Positions 46,521-56,900 of a stretch of 64,000 nucleotides of DNA are shown here, one piece after another. The stretch lies in assembly GCF_013359695.1 (NCBI RefSeq), contig NZ_JABFMU010000006.1:1-64000 (forward strand), written 5' to 3'. The notes beneath the pieces are model-generated. The model did not search any database, was not told the origin of the DNA, and worked only from the letters and a program-made list of their open reading frames with translations. The translations under genes and the position numbers were made by a program. This DNA comes from Pseudomonas sp. C2B4. GTDB taxonomy: Bacteria; Pseudomonadota; Gammaproteobacteria; Pseudomonadales; Pseudomonadaceae. The stretch's first letter is position 1; every line of letters begins with the position of its first letter.

Positions 46521-46931
46521 TCAGTCGCCCCATGGGTTAATCAACTGCACACCACTGGATTGAAAATCTCTGACGTTCCGAGTAACGACGGTCAAGCCAT
46601 GAACCAGTGCCGTAGCAGCAATCAACGCATCTGCTTCGTTGGCGCGATCCGGAACATGCAAGCTGGCGCATCGAAGGGCCACGGCAGCATCGATTGGCAG
46701 AATTCGGGCATCGAAAGCCGGTAAGACGTGGCGCTTGAGCCAGGTACGCAATACCTTTCCCTGGATCGGATCACGACGTTCCATGCGTAGAACCCCGGTC
46801 TCCAATTCCTTCAAGGTAATGGCCGAAATGAACATGTGGGGGGCGGTGGTACTTTTGGCCCAGGCGACAACGTTCGCATCAGCCTGGGGTTTGCGCAGTT
46901 CAGAAATCACGTTGGTATCGAGAAGAAACAT
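46521..46931 (-). CDS. VapC/FitB-type PIN-domain toxin
   Basis: 136 residues with the PIN ribonuclease acidic residues: D in LLDTNVISELRKP (about residue 5), E in LKELETGVLR, D in ANEADALIAATAL, and D in TVVTRNVRDFQ. Expected to cleave RNA. Start ATG at 46931 overlaps the antitoxin stop (TGATG); a TTG one codon earlier is unlikely. Confidence 0.9.
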   Translation of the reverse strand: MFLLDTNVISELRKPQADANVVAWAKSTTAPHMFISAITLKELETGVLRMERRDPIQGKVLRTWLKRHVLPAFDARILPIDAAVALRCASLHVPDRANEADALIAATALVHGLTVVTRNVRDFQSSGVQLINPWGD

Positions 46932-47188
46932 CAAGACAAATCCACGGGACGATGAGTGATCACGGCACGCTCGGTTTCGAACTCGATCTCTGCCGCTTCT
47001 GGCATTACCAGCAAGTCGACGATGTTGGCGCTGATGCCGGTCAGTTTTTGGTAATCCTCAATGCTTAGCAGCACATGGGCAGGTTTGCCTCGGTCGGTGA
47101 TAAAAACCGGCCCCTGACGCGTGGCTTTTTTGGCACCGCTTGTGTCCTGATTGAATTCACGGCTGGAAATGGTGGTGATGGCCATCAT
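46931..47188 (-). CDS. Phd/YefM-type antitoxin
   Basis: 85 residues. It begins MMAITTISSREFNQDTSGAK and contains GPVFITDRGKPAHVLLSIEDYQKL, a classic Phd/YefM fold; the C-terminal segment should wrap the toxin. I chose the ATG at 47188 after GGAGGG. Such antitoxins repress their own operon. The pair is inserted between ccoG and ccoP. Confidence 0.9.
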   Translation of the reverse strand: MMAITTISSREFNQDTSGAKKATRQGPVFITDRGKPAHVLLSIEDYQKLTGISANIVDLLVMPEAAEIEFETERAVITHRPVDLS

Positions 47189-47292
47189 GTGTGACCCTCC
47201 TGAATGCTCTAATGTAGAAACGTTACTACTTGCTTGCTTGGCTCGCAACGTTGCCGTGCGAATGCTCGACCGGCGGTCGTTATTTGATCGAT

Positions 47293-47327
47293 CAAAAAAA
47301 AGGCCCTGTCAGATGACAGGGCCTTTT
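47293..47327 (-). terminator. Terminator of the first cbb3 operon
   Basis: GGCCCTGTC-ATCT-GACAGGGCC stem with A-run and T-run on either side. It follows the ccoP stop by about 23 bp and is likely bidirectional in form. Confidence 0.9.
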
Positions 47328-47349
47328 TGGGTTGCTTCAAGCGTTTGCC

Positions 47350-48333
47350 TTACTGAGCATTTTCCGCCGGAGCCTTCTCACCGTGAGACAGGCTGTAGAC
47401 GTAAGCGGCCAGCAGGTGAACCTTGTCGTTACCCTGCATTTGCTCTTGCGCAGGCATCTGGCCCTGACGGCCGTAACGGATGGTCTGCTGCAATTGAGCG
47501 AAGCTCGAACCGTAGATGAACGCGGCCGGGTGGGTCAGGTTTGGCGCGCCCATGGCCGGGGTGCCTTTGCCTTCCGGACCGTGGCAGGCCACGCAGTTGG
47601 CAGCGAACAGTTTCTGGCCGGCAACCGGGTCAGCCTTGGCGCCTTCCGGCAGCTTGCGGCCATCGAGGTTGGTCAGCACGAACGCAGCAACGTCCGCAAC
47701 GCCTTGCTCGCCGATCACTTCAGCCCACGCCGGCATGACCGCGTGACGACCGCCCATGATGGTGGTCTTGATAGCTGCCGGTTCGCCGCCCCAGCGCCAG
47801 TCAGCGTCGGTCAGGTTAGGGAAGCCATAGGCGCCTTTGGCGTCAGAGCCGTGGCAGACCGAGCAGTTGGAGGCGAACAGGCGGCCACCCATCTTCAGGG
47901 CTTGCGGGTCCTTGGCGACTTCTTCGATCGGCATGGCAGCGAATTTGGCGAAGATCGGACCGAACTTGGCGTCCGAACGTGCCATTTCCTTTTCCCACTC
48001 GTGAACGCCGGTCCAGCCGGTCTGGCCGTTGGCGAACGCGGTCTGCTTCTCGTTATCCAGGTAGTTGTAACCTGGCAGCAAGCCTTTCCAGTTACCCAGG
48101 CCCGGGTACAGCACCAGGTAGCCCAGGGCGAAAATGATGGTGCCCACGAACAGCATGAACCACCATTTCGGCAGCGGGTTATCGTATTCCTCGATCCCGT
48201 CGAAGGAATGTCCAACCGTCTCATCGGTGGCTTCGGTGCGCTGGCCCTTGCGGGTCGACAGCAACAGCCAGGTCAGGGAAAAGATCGTACCGAGACTGAG
48301 GACTGTGACGTACAGACTCCAGAATGTAGTCAT
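47350..48333 (-). CDS. ccoP1: cbb3 oxidase dihaem subunit CcoP (operon 1)
   Basis: 327 residues. An N-terminal helix pair anchors it ([21 protein letters not shown] and [20 protein letters not shown]), then two cytochrome c domains with CSVCHG and CVACHG. Electron entry subunit of the oxidase. Its start overlaps the ccoQ stop (ATGA). Confidence 0.95.
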   Translation of the reverse strand: MTTFWSLYVTVLSLGTIFSLTWLLLSTRKGQRTEATDETVGHSFDGIEEYDNPLPKWWFMLFVGTIIFALGYLVLYPGLGNWKGLLPGYNYLDNEKQTAFANGQTGWTGVHEWEKEMARSDAKFGPIFAKFAAMPIEEVAKDPQALKMGGRLFASNCSVCHGSDAKGAYGFPNLTDADWRWGGEPAAIKTTIMGGRHAVMPAWAEVIGEQGVADVAAFVLTNLDGRKLPEGAKADPVAGQKLFAANCVACHGPEGKGTPAMGAPNLTHPAAFIYGSSFAQLQQTIRYGRQGQMPAQEQMQGNDKVHLLAAYVYSLSHGEKAPAENAQ

Positions 48334-48515
48334 TCTTTGTTACTCCTAGAAGCTTGCTCGACGTGCTTGATGGCTTCGGGATCATCCGCGAAAGGCAGCA
48401 AGGTCGCGTCTTCAAACTCCGACTTGCGCTTGGGGCTGAATACCCACAAGGCCAGACCGATGAAGGCCACCATGACAACAACGGTGCCCAGGCCACGAAT
48501 CATCCCGATATCCAT
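48330..48515 (-). CDS. ccoQ1: cbb3 oxidase small subunit CcoQ (operon 1)
   Basis: 61 residues with one membrane helix ([20 protein letters not shown]) and a short basic/acidic tail ([20 protein letters not shown]). Stabilises the oxidase complex. Lies 5 bp after ccoO. Confidence 0.92.
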   Translation of the reverse strand: MDIGMIRGLGTVVVMVAFIGLALWVFSPKRKSEFEDATLLPFADDPEAIKHVEQASRSNKE

Positions 48516-48520
48516 TTAGA

Positions 48521-49129
48521 TCACCGTTTGCTTTTGATGATGGTGCCCAGGCCTTGAAGATAGGCCACCAGCGCGTCCATTTCGGTTTTGCCCTTCACAG
48601 CATCCCTGGCGCCGGCGATGTCTTCGTCGGTGTAAGGGACGCCGAGCGTGCGCAAGACTTCCATTTTCTTGGCGGTGTCTTTGCCGTCGAGCTTGTTTTC
48701 CACGAGGAACGGGTAGGCCGGCATTTTCGACTCGGGCACTACGTTGCGCGGGTTGTACAAGTGCGCACGTTGCCAGTCATCGGAGTACCGTCCGCCGACA
48801 CGGGCCAGGTCCGGACCGGTACGCTTGGAACCCCACAGGAACGGGTGATCCCAGACGCTTTCACCGGCGACCGAGTAGTGGCCGTAACGTTCGGTTTCAG
48901 CACGGAACGGGCGAATCATCTGCGAGTGGCAGCTGACACAGCCGTTGGCGATGTAGATGTCGCGGCCTTCCAGTTCAAGGGCGGAGCGAGGCTTCATGCC
49001 TTCGACCGGCTTGTTGGTGACGTCCTGGAAAAACAGCGGAACGATCTGGGTCAGGCCGCCAACGCTGACGGCGATAACCATGAAGAAGGCCAGCAGGCCA
49101 ATGTTCTTCTCGACTGCTTCATGCTTCAT
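48521..49129 (-). CDS. ccoO1: cbb3 oxidase monohaem subunit CcoO (operon 1)
   Basis: 202 residues; an N-terminal membrane helix ([16 protein letters not shown]) and one haem c site [11 protein letters not shown]. The start codon overlaps the ccoN stop (TGATG), so the two subunits are coupled. Confidence 0.95.
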   Translation of the reverse strand: MKHEAVEKNIGLLAFFMVIAVSVGGLTQIVPLFFQDVTNKPVEGMKPRSALELEGRDIYIANGCVSCHSQMIRPFRAETERYGHYSVAGESVWDHPFLWGSKRTGPDLARVGGRYSDDWQRAHLYNPRNVVPESKMPAYPFLVENKLDGKDTAKKMEVLRTLGVPYTDEDIAGARDAVKGKTEMDALVAYLQGLGTIIKSKR

Positions 49130-50571
49130 CAGTGAGCTCCAACTACAGCAATCTGTTCGGCGGCTTTGGCTTCAGCCGGGTTCGAGGCGCGTACGGTACG
49201 GAACACGTTGTAAGCCATGAACAGCATGCCGGCGGCGAAGAACGCACCGCCCAGGGCGCGGACGATGAAACCAGGGTGGCTGGCTTGCAGCGCTTCGACG
49301 AACGAGTAGGTGAGGGTGCCGTCATCGTTGATCGCACGCCACATCAGGCCCTGGGTGATGCCGTTGACCCACATCGAAGCGATGTACAGCACGGTACCGA
49401 TGGTAGCGAGCCAGAAGTGCGTGTTGATCAGGCCGATGCTGTGCATCTGCGCACGACCGAACAGTTTCGGGATCATGTGGTAGATCGCACCGATGGAAAT
49501 CATCGCTACCCAGCCCAGGGCGCCGGCGTGTACGTGGCCGATGGTCCAGTCGGTGTAGTGCGACAGCGAGTTCACGGTCTTGATCGCCATCATCGGACCT
49601 TCGAAGGTCGACATGCCGTAGAAGGCCAGGGAGACGACCAGGAAGCGCAGGATCGGGTCGGTGCGCAGCTTATGCCAGGCGCCCGACAGGGTCATCATGC
49701 CGTTGATCATGCCGCCCCAGCTCGGAGCCAGCAGGATGATCGACATTGCCATGCCCAGCGATTGTGCCCAATCCGGCAGCGCGGTGTAGTGCAGGTGGTG
49801 CGGACCGGCCCAGATGTACAGGGTGATCAGCGCCCAGAAGTGCACGATGGACAGGCGATAGGAGTAGATCGGACGTTCGGCCTGTTTCGGCACGAAGTAA
49901 TACATCATCCCCAGGAAGCCGGTGGTCAGGAAGAAGCCCACGGCGTTGTGGCCGTACCACCACTGGATCATGGCGTCGGTCGCGCCCGAGTAGGCCGAAT
50001 AGGACTTGAAGAGGCTGACCGGCAGGGAAGCGTGGTTGACGATGTGCAGCATCGCAGTCACCACGATGAAGGCACCGTAGAACCAGTTGCCCACATAGAT
50101 GTGCTTGGTCTTGCGCTTGACGATGGTGCCGAAGAACACCAGACCGTAGGTGACCCAGACGATGGCCAGCAGAATAGCGATAGGCCATTCCAGCTCCGCG
50201 TATTCCTTGGTGGTGGTGTAACCCAACGGCAAGGTAATACCGGCGGCGACGATCACCGCTTGCCAACCCCAGAAGGTGAAGGCGGCGAGGCTGTCGGAAA
50301 TCAGTCGCGTTTGGCAGGTTCGCTGCACGACGTAATAAGAAGTGGCAAACAGTGCACATCCACCGAAGGCGAAAATCACCAGGTTGGTGTGCAACGGGCG
50401 CAGGCGTCCAAAGCTCGTCCAGGGCAGACCGAAGTTCAATTCCGGCCAGACCAGTTGAGAGGCGATGAAGACACCGAGCCCCATGCCAAGGATCCCCCAG
50501 ACCACCGTCATGATGGCGAACTGGCGGACTACCTTATAGTTATAAGCAGTCGGACTGATTGCTGTGCTCAT
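49129..50571 (-). CDS. ccoN1: cbb3 oxidase catalytic subunit CcoN (operon 1)
   Basis: 480 residues, about 12 membrane helices, haem-copper oxidase fold with the low-spin haem histidine in [15 protein letters not shown] and the copper-site segments [12 protein letters not shown] and [13 protein letters not shown]. Reduces O2 to water at high affinity and pumps protons. I chose the ATG at 50571 ([13 protein letters not shown]); 55 further open codons upstream are non-coding. This copy is next to ccoG, as cco-1 is in P. aeruginosa. Confidence 0.95.
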   Translation of the reverse strand: MSTAISPTAYNYKVVRQFAIMTVVWGILGMGLGVFIASQLVWPELNFGLPWTSFGRLRPLHTNLVIFAFGGCALFATSYYVVQRTCQTRLISDSLAAFTFWGWQAVIVAAGITLPLGYTTTKEYAELEWPIAILLAIVWVTYGLVFFGTIVKRKTKHIYVGNWFYGAFIVVTAMLHIVNHASLPVSLFKSYSAYSGATDAMIQWWYGHNAVGFFLTTGFLGMMYYFVPKQAERPIYSYRLSIVHFWALITLYIWAGPHHLHYTALPDWAQSLGMAMSIILLAPSWGGMINGMMTLSGAWHKLRTDPILRFLVVSLAFYGMSTFEGPMMAIKTVNSLSHYTDWTIGHVHAGALGWVAMISIGAIYHMIPKLFGRAQMHSIGLINTHFWLATIGTVLYIASMWVNGITQGLMWRAINDDGTLTYSFVEALQASHPGFIVRALGGAFFAAGMLFMAYNVFRTVRASNPAEAKAAEQIAVVGAH

Positions 50572-50656
50572 TCTAAGGTTCCACGGTTTGGGTGTTTTAT
50601 TAGGATTAAAAATCGGCCGCAAGTATGTAGAAAGCGTAGGGTCATTGCAACGCGCC

Positions 50657-50670
50657 ATGACCTGGGTCAA
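50657..50670 (-). promoter_or_regulatory. Imperfect Anr-like site upstream of operon 1
   Basis: On the minus strand TTGAC-CCAG-GTCAT, centred about 92 bp before the ccoN1 start. Both halves deviate from TTGAT/ATCAA. The rest of 50572-51012 shows no gene. Confidence 0.35.
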
Positions 50671-51012
50671 TGCTTTCAAATGCTGATTCTGCGGCCTTTC
50701 CATGCGCCGCGTAGGGACAAAATTGTCCGCGGACAAAACGTCCCGGTGGACTGATCAGGCGAGGGGGTCAGGTCGGATGTAACGGGGTGTGTTCAAACGC
50801 AACGATTGGGTGACCGAAGGCAATTGGCGCGACAGCCGGTATCTACCAGCCTTTGCGGCCTGTCATCGGGCAGATTCGTCGAACACATCGTTCAGGGTCG
50901 ACCTGGAACCGGCGCTGGCCAGTCCGCATCGGGGGAAGCTTAGACCCGAATCAGGGGAACCGAAAGGCGGACTATCGAAGGGTGCGACAATGGGTCGCAA
51001 AGGGGGAGGGAA

Positions 51013-51038
51013 CTGCCGCATCCCGGAGAATGCGGCAG
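51013..51038 (-). terminator. Hairpin after the second cbb3 operon
   Basis: CTGCCGCAT/ATGCGGCAG stem, 15 bp past the ccoP2 stop. It lacks a clear T-run on the minus strand, so termination may be incomplete. Confidence 0.55.
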
Positions 51039-51053
51039 CAGAGCGGTCGAGAA

Positions 51054-52007
51054 TTACTGTTTTTTGCCTTCAGCCTGCAAACGCTCTGTATTCAGGCCGT
51101 GGGATAGGCTGTACACATAAGCCGCGAGCAGTTGCACCTTGTCGTTGCCGAGCAGTTCGCTTTGTGCCGGCATATGGCCCTGGCGGCCATGACGGATGGT
51201 CTGCTGTAGTTGCGCCAGGCTTGTACCGTAGATAAAGCCGGCCGGGTGCGTCAGGTTCGGCGCGCCCATGGCTTCAGTGCCCTGGCCGTTTGCCCCATGA
51301 CAGGCTACGCACGTGGTGCTGAACGCTTGCTGTCCGGCTTTCACATCGGCCGTGCTGTCGGCTGGCAGCGGCAGGCCAGCCAGTTCATGGCGTACGTAAG
51401 CTGCCACGTTTTTCACGCCGTCCTCACCCAGGATTTCACCCCAGGCCGGCATCGCCGCCATACGACCACCCATAATGGTGGTTTTGATGGTTTCGGCGTT
51501 GCCGCCCCAGCGCCAGTCGCTGTCGGTCAGGTTGGGGAAGCCGAACGCACCCTTGGCATCCGAGCCGTGGCACACCGAGCAGTTGGAGGCGAACAGGCGG
51601 CCGCCCATTTTCAGCGCTTGTGGATCCTTGGCCACTTCTTCCAGCGGCATGGCGGCGAATTTGGCGAAGATCGGCCCGAACTTCGCGTCGGCCTTGTCCA
51701 TCTCCTTTTCCCATTCGTGTACGCCGGTCCAGCCATTGTCGTAGCCAGGCAGGATGCCTTTCCAGTTGCCCAGGCCCGGATAGAGAATCAGGTAGCCGAC
51801 GGCAAACACCAGGGTGCCGGCGAACAGCATGAACCACCATTGCGGCAACGGATTGTCGTACTCCTCGATGCCGTCGAAGCTGTGGCCCATGGTCTGGTCG
51901 ACGCTGCCCTTGGTTTCGCCCCGGCGGGTGGCGATCAGCAGCCAGGTCAGGCCGATCAGGCTGCCGATGGTCAGTACGCAGATCCACGTACTCCAGAAGG
52001 TGGTCAT
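51054..52007 (-). CDS. ccoP2: cbb3 oxidase dihaem subunit CcoP (operon 2)
   Basis: 317 residues; same layout as the first copy (two membrane segments, then CSVCHG and CVACHG), but about ten residues shorter in the loop after ILPGYDN. Its start overlaps the ccoQ2 stop (ATGA). Confidence 0.95.
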   Translation of the reverse strand: MTTFWSTWICVLTIGSLIGLTWLLIATRRGETKGSVDQTMGHSFDGIEEYDNPLPQWWFMLFAGTLVFAVGYLILYPGLGNWKGILPGYDNGWTGVHEWEKEMDKADAKFGPIFAKFAAMPLEEVAKDPQALKMGGRLFASNCSVCHGSDAKGAFGFPNLTDSDWRWGGNAETIKTTIMGGRMAAMPAWGEILGEDGVKNVAAYVRHELAGLPLPADSTADVKAGQQAFSTTCVACHGANGQGTEAMGAPNLTHPAGFIYGTSLAQLQQTIRHGRQGHMPAQSELLGNDKVQLLAAYVYSLSHGLNTERLQAEGKKQ

Positions 52008-52207
52008 GGCCGGGTACTCCTTGCGGCGGATTCTTGTTTAGCGTTGTTTTCGGATGGCGGCTCGTCGGCGAACGGCAGCAGGCGAGCTTCGGCGAACTCC
52101 GGGCCGCGCTTGCTGTTGAATACCCACAGGGTCAGGCCGACAAAGGCCACGAACACCACGACCGTGCCCAGGCCGCGGATCATTCCAGTGCTGATTTCAA
52201 AGACCAT
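52004..52207 (-). CDS. ccoQ2: cbb3 oxidase small subunit CcoQ (operon 2)
   Basis: 67 residues with one membrane helix ([20 protein letters not shown]). The tail after ADEP diverges from the first copy. Lies 3 bp after ccoO2. Confidence 0.92.
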   Translation of the reverse strand: MVFEISTGMIRGLGTVVVFVAFVGLTLWVFNSKRGPEFAEARLLPFADEPPSENNAKQESAARSTRP

Positions 52208-52210
52208 AAG

Positions 52211-52819
52211 TCACCTTTTGCTCTTGATGGCAGTGCCGAGCACTTGCAGGTAGGCGACTAGTGCGTCCATCTCGGTCTTGCCCTTGAGTGACGCGACGCT
52301 GCCTGCGATGTCGTCGTCGGTGTAGGGCACGCCCAGTGTGCGCATGGCTTTGAGCTTGGTTTCGGTGTGGCTGCTATCCAGCGCGTTCGCCACCAGCCAT
52401 GGGTAGGCTGGCATCTTCGATTCCGGCACCACGTTGCGCGGGTTGTATAAGTGCGCCCGGTGCCAGTCATCCGAGTAGCGCGCGCCAACCCGGGCCAGGT
52501 CCGGTCCGGTACGCTTGGAGCCCCACAGGAACGGGTGATCCCAGACGCTTTCACCAGCAACCGAGTAATGGCCGTAGCGTTCGGTCTCGGCGCGGAACGG
52601 ACGGATCATCTGCGAGTGACAGCCGACGCAGCCTTCACGGATATAGATGTCACGACCTTCGAGCTGCAGTGCGGTGTAGGGCTTCATGCCTTCCACCGGC
52701 TTATTGGTCACGTCCTGGAAGAACAGCGGGACGATCTGGGTCAGGCCGCCGATGCTCACGGCGAGCACCATCAGAATCAGGAGCAGGCCGACGTTTTTCT
52801 CAATTGTTTCGTGTTTCAT
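52211..52819 (-). CDS. ccoO2: cbb3 oxidase monohaem subunit CcoO (operon 2)
   Basis: 202 residues, nearly identical in layout to the first copy, with haem site [11 protein letters not shown] (CVSCH in copy 1). Follows ccoN2 by 10 bp. Confidence 0.95.
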   Translation of the reverse strand: MKHETIEKNVGLLLILMVLAVSIGGLTQIVPLFFQDVTNKPVEGMKPYTALQLEGRDIYIREGCVGCHSQMIRPFRAETERYGHYSVAGESVWDHPFLWGSKRTGPDLARVGARYSDDWHRAHLYNPRNVVPESKMPAYPWLVANALDSSHTETKLKAMRTLGVPYTDDDIAGSVASLKGKTEMDALVAYLQVLGTAIKSKR

Positions 52820-52829
52820 GGCGGACTCC

Positions 52830-54254
52830 TCAGGCCATCTGCGCGGCAGCGGCGACTTCGGCAGGCTGCGAGGCCCGCACGGTGCGCCAGGTGTTGTAAG
52901 CCATCAGCAACATGCCGCTGAGGAAGACTGCCCCGCCAATCAGTCGCACGATGAAGCCTGGGTGGCTGGCCACCAGGGTTTCGACGAAGGAGTAAGTCAG
53001 CGTGCCGTCCTCGTTCACCGCGCGCCACATCAGGCCCTGGGCGATGCCGTTGACCCACATCGAGGCGATGTACAGCACGGTGCCGATGGTGGCGAGCCAG
53101 AAGTGCGCGTTGATCAGGCCGATGCTGTGCATCTGCTCGCGTCCGAAGACTTTCGGAATCATGTGGTACAGCGCGCCGATGGAAATCATCGCTACCCAAC
53201 CGAGCGCGCCGGCGTGTACGTGGCCAATGGTCCAGTCGGTGTAGTGGGAGAGGGCGTTGACGGTCTTGATCGCCATCATCGGACCTTCGAAGGTCGACAT
53301 GCCGTAGAACGCCAGGGACACCACAAGGAAGCGCAGGATCGGATCGCTGCGCAACTTATGCCAGGCGCCCGACAGGGTCATCATGCCGTTGATCATGCCG
53401 CCCCAGCTCGGCGCCAGCAGGATCAGCGACATCACCATGCCCAGCGACTGCGCCCAGTCCGGCAGTGCGGTGTAGTGCAGGTGGTGCGGACCGGCCCAGA
53501 TGTACAGGGTGATCAGCGCCCAGAAGTGCACGATCGACAGGCGATAGGAATACACCGGACGTTCTGCCTGCTTCGGCACGAAGTAATACATCATCCCCAG
53601 GAAGCCGGCGGTGAGGAAAAAGCCCACGGCGTTGTGGCCGTACCACCACTGCACCATCGCATCGGTGGCACCGGAGTACAGCGAGTAGGACTTGGTGAAA
53701 CTCACCGGCAGTTCAAGGTTGTTGACGATGTGCAGGATCGCAACGGTGATGATGAACCCGCCGAAGAACCAGTTGCCGACATAGATGTGCTTGGTCTTGC
53801 GCTTCATCACCGTGCCGAAGAACACGATGGCGTAGGCGACCCAGACGATGGTGATCAGGATGTCGATCGGCCATTCCAGCTCGGCGTATTCCTTGGAACT
53901 GGTGTAGCCCAGTGGCAGGCTGATGGCCGCCAATAGAATCACCAGTTGCCAGCCCCAGAAGCAGAACGCGGCGATTTTCGGCGCAAACAGCTGTGTCTGG
54001 CAGGTGCGTTGCACCGAGTAGAACGAACTGGCGAACAAGGCGCAGCCGCCAAAGGCGAAGATCACCGCATTGGTGTGCAGCGGGCGCAAACGCCCGAAAC
54101 TGGTCCACGGCAAGTTGAAGTTGAGTTCGGGCCAGACCAACTGGGCAGCGAGAAAAACCCCGAGCCCCATGCCGACGATGCCCCACACCACCGTCATAAT
54201 GGCGAATTGGCGGACCACCTTATAGTTGTAGGCGGTACTGATAGAAGTGTTCAT
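52830..54254 (-). CDS. ccoN2: cbb3 oxidase catalytic subunit CcoN (operon 2)
   Basis: 474 residues, same haem-copper motifs as copy 1 ([40 protein letters not shown]). I chose the ATG at 54254 after GGGGAACC; 16 further open codons upstream are leader. A near-perfect Anr box lies about 126 bp upstream, so this is the Anr-controlled operon, the cco-2 equivalent. Confidence 0.95.
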   Translation of the reverse strand: MNTSISTAYNYKVVRQFAIMTVVWGIVGMGLGVFLAAQLVWPELNFNLPWTSFGRLRPLHTNAVIFAFGGCALFASSFYSVQRTCQTQLFAPKIAAFCFWGWQLVILLAAISLPLGYTSSKEYAELEWPIDILITIVWVAYAIVFFGTVMKRKTKHIYVGNWFFGGFIITVAILHIVNNLELPVSFTKSYSLYSGATDAMVQWWYGHNAVGFFLTAGFLGMMYYFVPKQAERPVYSYRLSIVHFWALITLYIWAGPHHLHYTALPDWAQSLGMVMSLILLAPSWGGMINGMMTLSGAWHKLRSDPILRFLVVSLAFYGMSTFEGPMMAIKTVNALSHYTDWTIGHVHAGALGWVAMISIGALYHMIPKVFGREQMHSIGLINAHFWLATIGTVLYIASMWVNGIAQGLMWRAVNEDGTLTYSFVETLVASHPGFIVRLIGGAVFLSGMLLMAYNTWRTVRASQPAEVAAAAQMA

Positions 54255-54348
54255 GGTTCCCCATCCACGGTTCAGCCGAAGTGGGCGCGCAGCGTTTGGC
54301 AACGTCCCCTTCGTCTGGAGTTATAGGCAGACTAAATGCGAGGCAAGC

Positions 54349-55026
54349 ATGGACAAACGGCACAAGGCCGGTATTGACGGGGATCAATGGGCGCAGTGCG
54401 TGCAGGATCATGGATGGCTGTGGAATGCGGCCATGGTGCCTGCGTCGGCGACGCTGATCCTCGCCCATGGCGCCGGTGCGCCGATGGACAGCGACTGGAT
54501 GACCGACATGGCCACACGCCTCGCGGCGCTTGGCGTCAACGTGCTGCGTTTCGAGTTTCCGTACATGGCGCAACGACGTGTCGATGGCGGCAAGCGACCA
54601 CCCAATCCCGCACCGAAGCTGCTGGAATGCTGGCGTGAGGTGTATGCCGAGGTGCGACGTCATGTCGCTGGGCCCTTGGCCATCGGCGGCAAATCCATGG
54701 GCGGGCGGATGGCCAGTCTGCTCGCCGATGAACTGGGTGCGGATGCACTGGTGTGCCTGGGTTATCCGTTCTATGCCGTGGGCAAACCGGAGAAACCGCG
54801 GGTCGAGCACCTGGCGGGACTGAAGACGCGAACGTTGATCGTGCAGGGGGAGCGGGATGCGTTGGGCAGTCGTGAGGCGGTCGAGGGCTACGACCTGTCA
54901 GCGAGCATCGAGGTGTATTGGCTGGTGGCGGGGGATCATGATTTGAAGCCGTTGAAGGCTTCGGGGTTTAGCCATGAGCAGCATTTGGCGGCTGCGGCGG
55001 AGAAGGTTGCAGCCTTTCTCCTTTGA
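54349..55026 (+). CDS. Alpha/beta-hydrolase family protein
   Basis: 225 residues, KANL3/Tex30-like hydrolase. Oxyanion segment LILAHGAGAPMDS (about 40-52), nucleophile elbow GGKSMGGRMAS, acid in VQGERDALGS, and histidine in VAGDHDLKPL. Substrate unknown. I chose the ATG at 54349, divergent from ccoN2. The Anr box (54374-54387) then lies inside its first codons, so a later start is possible. Confidence 0.8.
   Translation: MDKRHKAGIDGDQWAQCVQDHGWLWNAAMVPASATLILAHGAGAPMDSDWMTDMATRLAALGVNVLRFEFPYMAQRRVDGGKRPPNPAPKLLECWREVYAEVRRHVAGPLAIGGKSMGGRMASLLADELGADALVCLGYPFYAVGKPEKPRVEHLAGLKTRTLIVQGERDALGSREAVEGYDLSASIEVYWLVAGDHDLKPLKASGFSHEQHLAAAAEKVAAFLL
54374..54387 (-). promoter_or_regulatory. Anr box of the second cbb3 operon
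   Basis: TTGAC-GGGG-ATCAA on the plus strand, one base from the consensus. Its centre is 126 bp upstream of the ccoN2 ATG, which implies an ~85-nt leader if it works at -41.5. It overlaps the 5' end of the divergent hydrolase gene. Confidence 0.8.
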
Positions 55027-55050
55027 GATTTACTGTGCCTTCCAAGGCCT

Positions 55051-55146
55051 CTTCGCGAGCAGGCTCGCTCCCACAGTTGATCTTGGTCTGACACAAAGTC
55101 TGCTCCCACAGCAGATCCATTGTGGGAGCGAGCCTGCTCGCGAAGA
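55051..55146. repeat. REPIN between the hydrolase gene and aer
   Basis: Inverted REP copies at 55051-55075 and 55121-55145 between convergent genes; the centre also contains a CTGCTCCCACAGCAG fragment. Confidence 0.88.
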
Positions 55147-55184
55147 GGTCCGAACAGGCGACATCACCTTTAAGTAGCAATAAA

Positions 55185-55214
55185 AAACCCGGAGGCTTTC
55201 ACCGTCCGGGTTTT
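55185..55214 (-). terminator. Terminator of aer
   Basis: AACCCGGA/TCCGGGTT stem with A-run and T-run, 17 bp past the aer stop codon. Confidence 0.85.
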
Positions 55215-55230
55215 GTATTTCCAGCATCAA

Positions 55231-56796
55231 TCAGCGATTGAACCGCTCCACCAACGAATACTGGGTATTCGCGGTTTTGGTCAGCTCTTCACTCAGCAGG
55301 GCAGAGTTCTGCGCTTGTTCCGAAGTCTGGTCGGCCAGTTCGGAAATGTTGCTGATGTTGCGACTGATTTCTTCAGCCACGGCGCTTTGCTCTTCGGTCG
55401 CGGCAGCGATCTGGGTGGTCATGTCGGTAATGTTGGCCACCGCTTCGCTGATTCCCACCAGGGCCTGATCCGCTTCCAGTACCCGTGCCACGCCTTCTTC
55501 GGCCTGGCGATGCCCGGCTTCCATGGTTTGCACGGCAGTGCCGGCGGTCTGTTGCAACTTGGCGATCAGGGCGTGGATCTGTCCGGTGGATTCGCTGGTA
55601 CGTTGTGCCAGCTGCCGTACTTCATCCGCCACCACCGCAAAGCCACGACCCATCTCACCGGCGCGGGCCGCTTCGATGGCCGCGTTCAAGGCCAGCAAGT
55701 TGGTCTGGTCGGCAATGCCCTTGATCACGTCGACCACGCCGCCGATTTCATCACTGTCCTTGGCCAGTTGGGTCACGGTCAGGCCCGTTTCCCCGACCGC
55801 CACCGAAAGACGCTGAATCGCTTCGCGGGTTTCCCCGGCAATGTCGCGGCCACGGCTGGTCAGGCGATTGGCTTCCTGGGTCGCATCGGCGGTGCGCTGC
55901 ACATGACTGGCCACTTCCTGCGTGGTCGCGGCCATCTGATTGACCGCGGTGGCGACTTGCTCGGTTTCGACACGCTGACGTTCGAGTCCGGAGGAGCTGT
56001 TATGCGCCAGGGCGTCGGATTGCTTCGCTTGGTCGGTCAGGTGCTCGGCGGTGTCCTGCAGGCGGGTCAGGCAGGTCCTCAGGCGTGCTTCCTGGCTGAG
56101 GAGCGACATCTCCAGGCGTGCCTGCGTTCCGCGACTGTCGGTGTACATCTGCGCGATCAACGGATCGGAGGTGGTCTGTTCAGCCAGGCGCAACAAACGC
56201 TTGATGCCGCGCTGTTGCCAGCTCAGCCCCATCAGGCCCAGCGGCACCGACAGGCCGGCGGCCAGGGCAAATCCCCAATGGGAGTTGAGCGAGGCGCCGA
56301 TCATGAAGCTCAACTGGCTGACCAGAATGAACGGCAACCAATCCTGCAGGATCGGCAGCCATTTATTACTGGCAGGAATGGCCGGCTTGCCCTGGTTGAT
56401 ACGTTGGTAGAGCGCTTCGGCGCGGCTGATCTGTTCGGCGGTGGGTTTGACCCGCACCGACTCGTAACCGATCACCTGATTACCTTCGAAGACCGGCGTC
56501 ACATAGGCGTTAACCCAGTAGTGATCCCCGGTCTTGCAACGATTCTTGACAATGCCCATCCATGGCAAGCCTTGTTTCAATGTGCCCCACATGTGCGCGA
56601 ACACCGCGGCGGGAACGTCGGGATGACGCACCAGGTTATGCGGTGCACGGATCAGTTCCTCACGAGAATACCCGCTGATCTCGACGAAGGCGTCGTTGCA
56701 GTAGGTAATCACGCCCTTGGCATCGGTGGTGGAGATCAACCGTTGCTGAGCCGGGAAGGTCCGCTCGCGTTGTGTAGTTGGCTGGTTATTACGCAT
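55231..56796 (-). CDS. aer: Aerotaxis receptor Aer (PAS methyl-accepting chemotaxis protein)
   Basis: 521 residues: N-terminal PAS domain (about 15-120, [21 protein letters not shown]) that binds FAD in the family, a hydrophobic membrane hairpin (about 148-190), a HAMP-like stretch, and a C-terminal signalling domain whose conserved tip reads [20 protein letters not shown]. Senses oxygen or energy state and steers flagella. Its place between the cbb3 operons and acnA matches aer in P. aeruginosa. Confidence 0.93.
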   Translation of the reverse strand: MRNNQPTTQRERTFPAQQRLISTTDAKGVITYCNDAFVEISGYSREELIRAPHNLVRHPDVPAAVFAHMWGTLKQGLPWMGIVKNRCKTGDHYWVNAYVTPVFEGNQVIGYESVRVKPTAEQISRAEALYQRINQGKPAIPASNKWLPILQDWLPFILVSQLSFMIGASLNSHWGFALAAGLSVPLGLMGLSWQQRGIKRLLRLAEQTTSDPLIAQMYTDSRGTQARLEMSLLSQEARLRTCLTRLQDTAEHLTDQAKQSDALAHNSSSGLERQRVETEQVATAVNQMAATTQEVASHVQRTADATQEANRLTSRGRDIAGETREAIQRLSVAVGETGLTVTQLAKDSDEIGGVVDVIKGIADQTNLLALNAAIEAARAGEMGRGFAVVADEVRQLAQRTSESTGQIHALIAKLQQTAGTAVQTMEAGHRQAEEGVARVLEADQALVGISEAVANITDMTTQIAAATEEQSAVAEEISRNISNISELADQTSEQAQNSALLSEELTKTANTQYSLVERFNR

Positions 56797-56900
56797 GGCT
56801 TTTTAATCCGCAAGGCTTTCAAGTGCTGTATCGGCCTGTTTTGCGATTTGTTGAGATTATTTTTCGATTATCAGTGGCGCGTCGCAAAATGCCCCTTGTC

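Noticed and set aside
49132..50754. 540-codon frame on the plus strand
   Set aside because: Antisense to ccoN1; a parallel shadow exists opposite ccoN2, which follows from the paralogy and not from coding.
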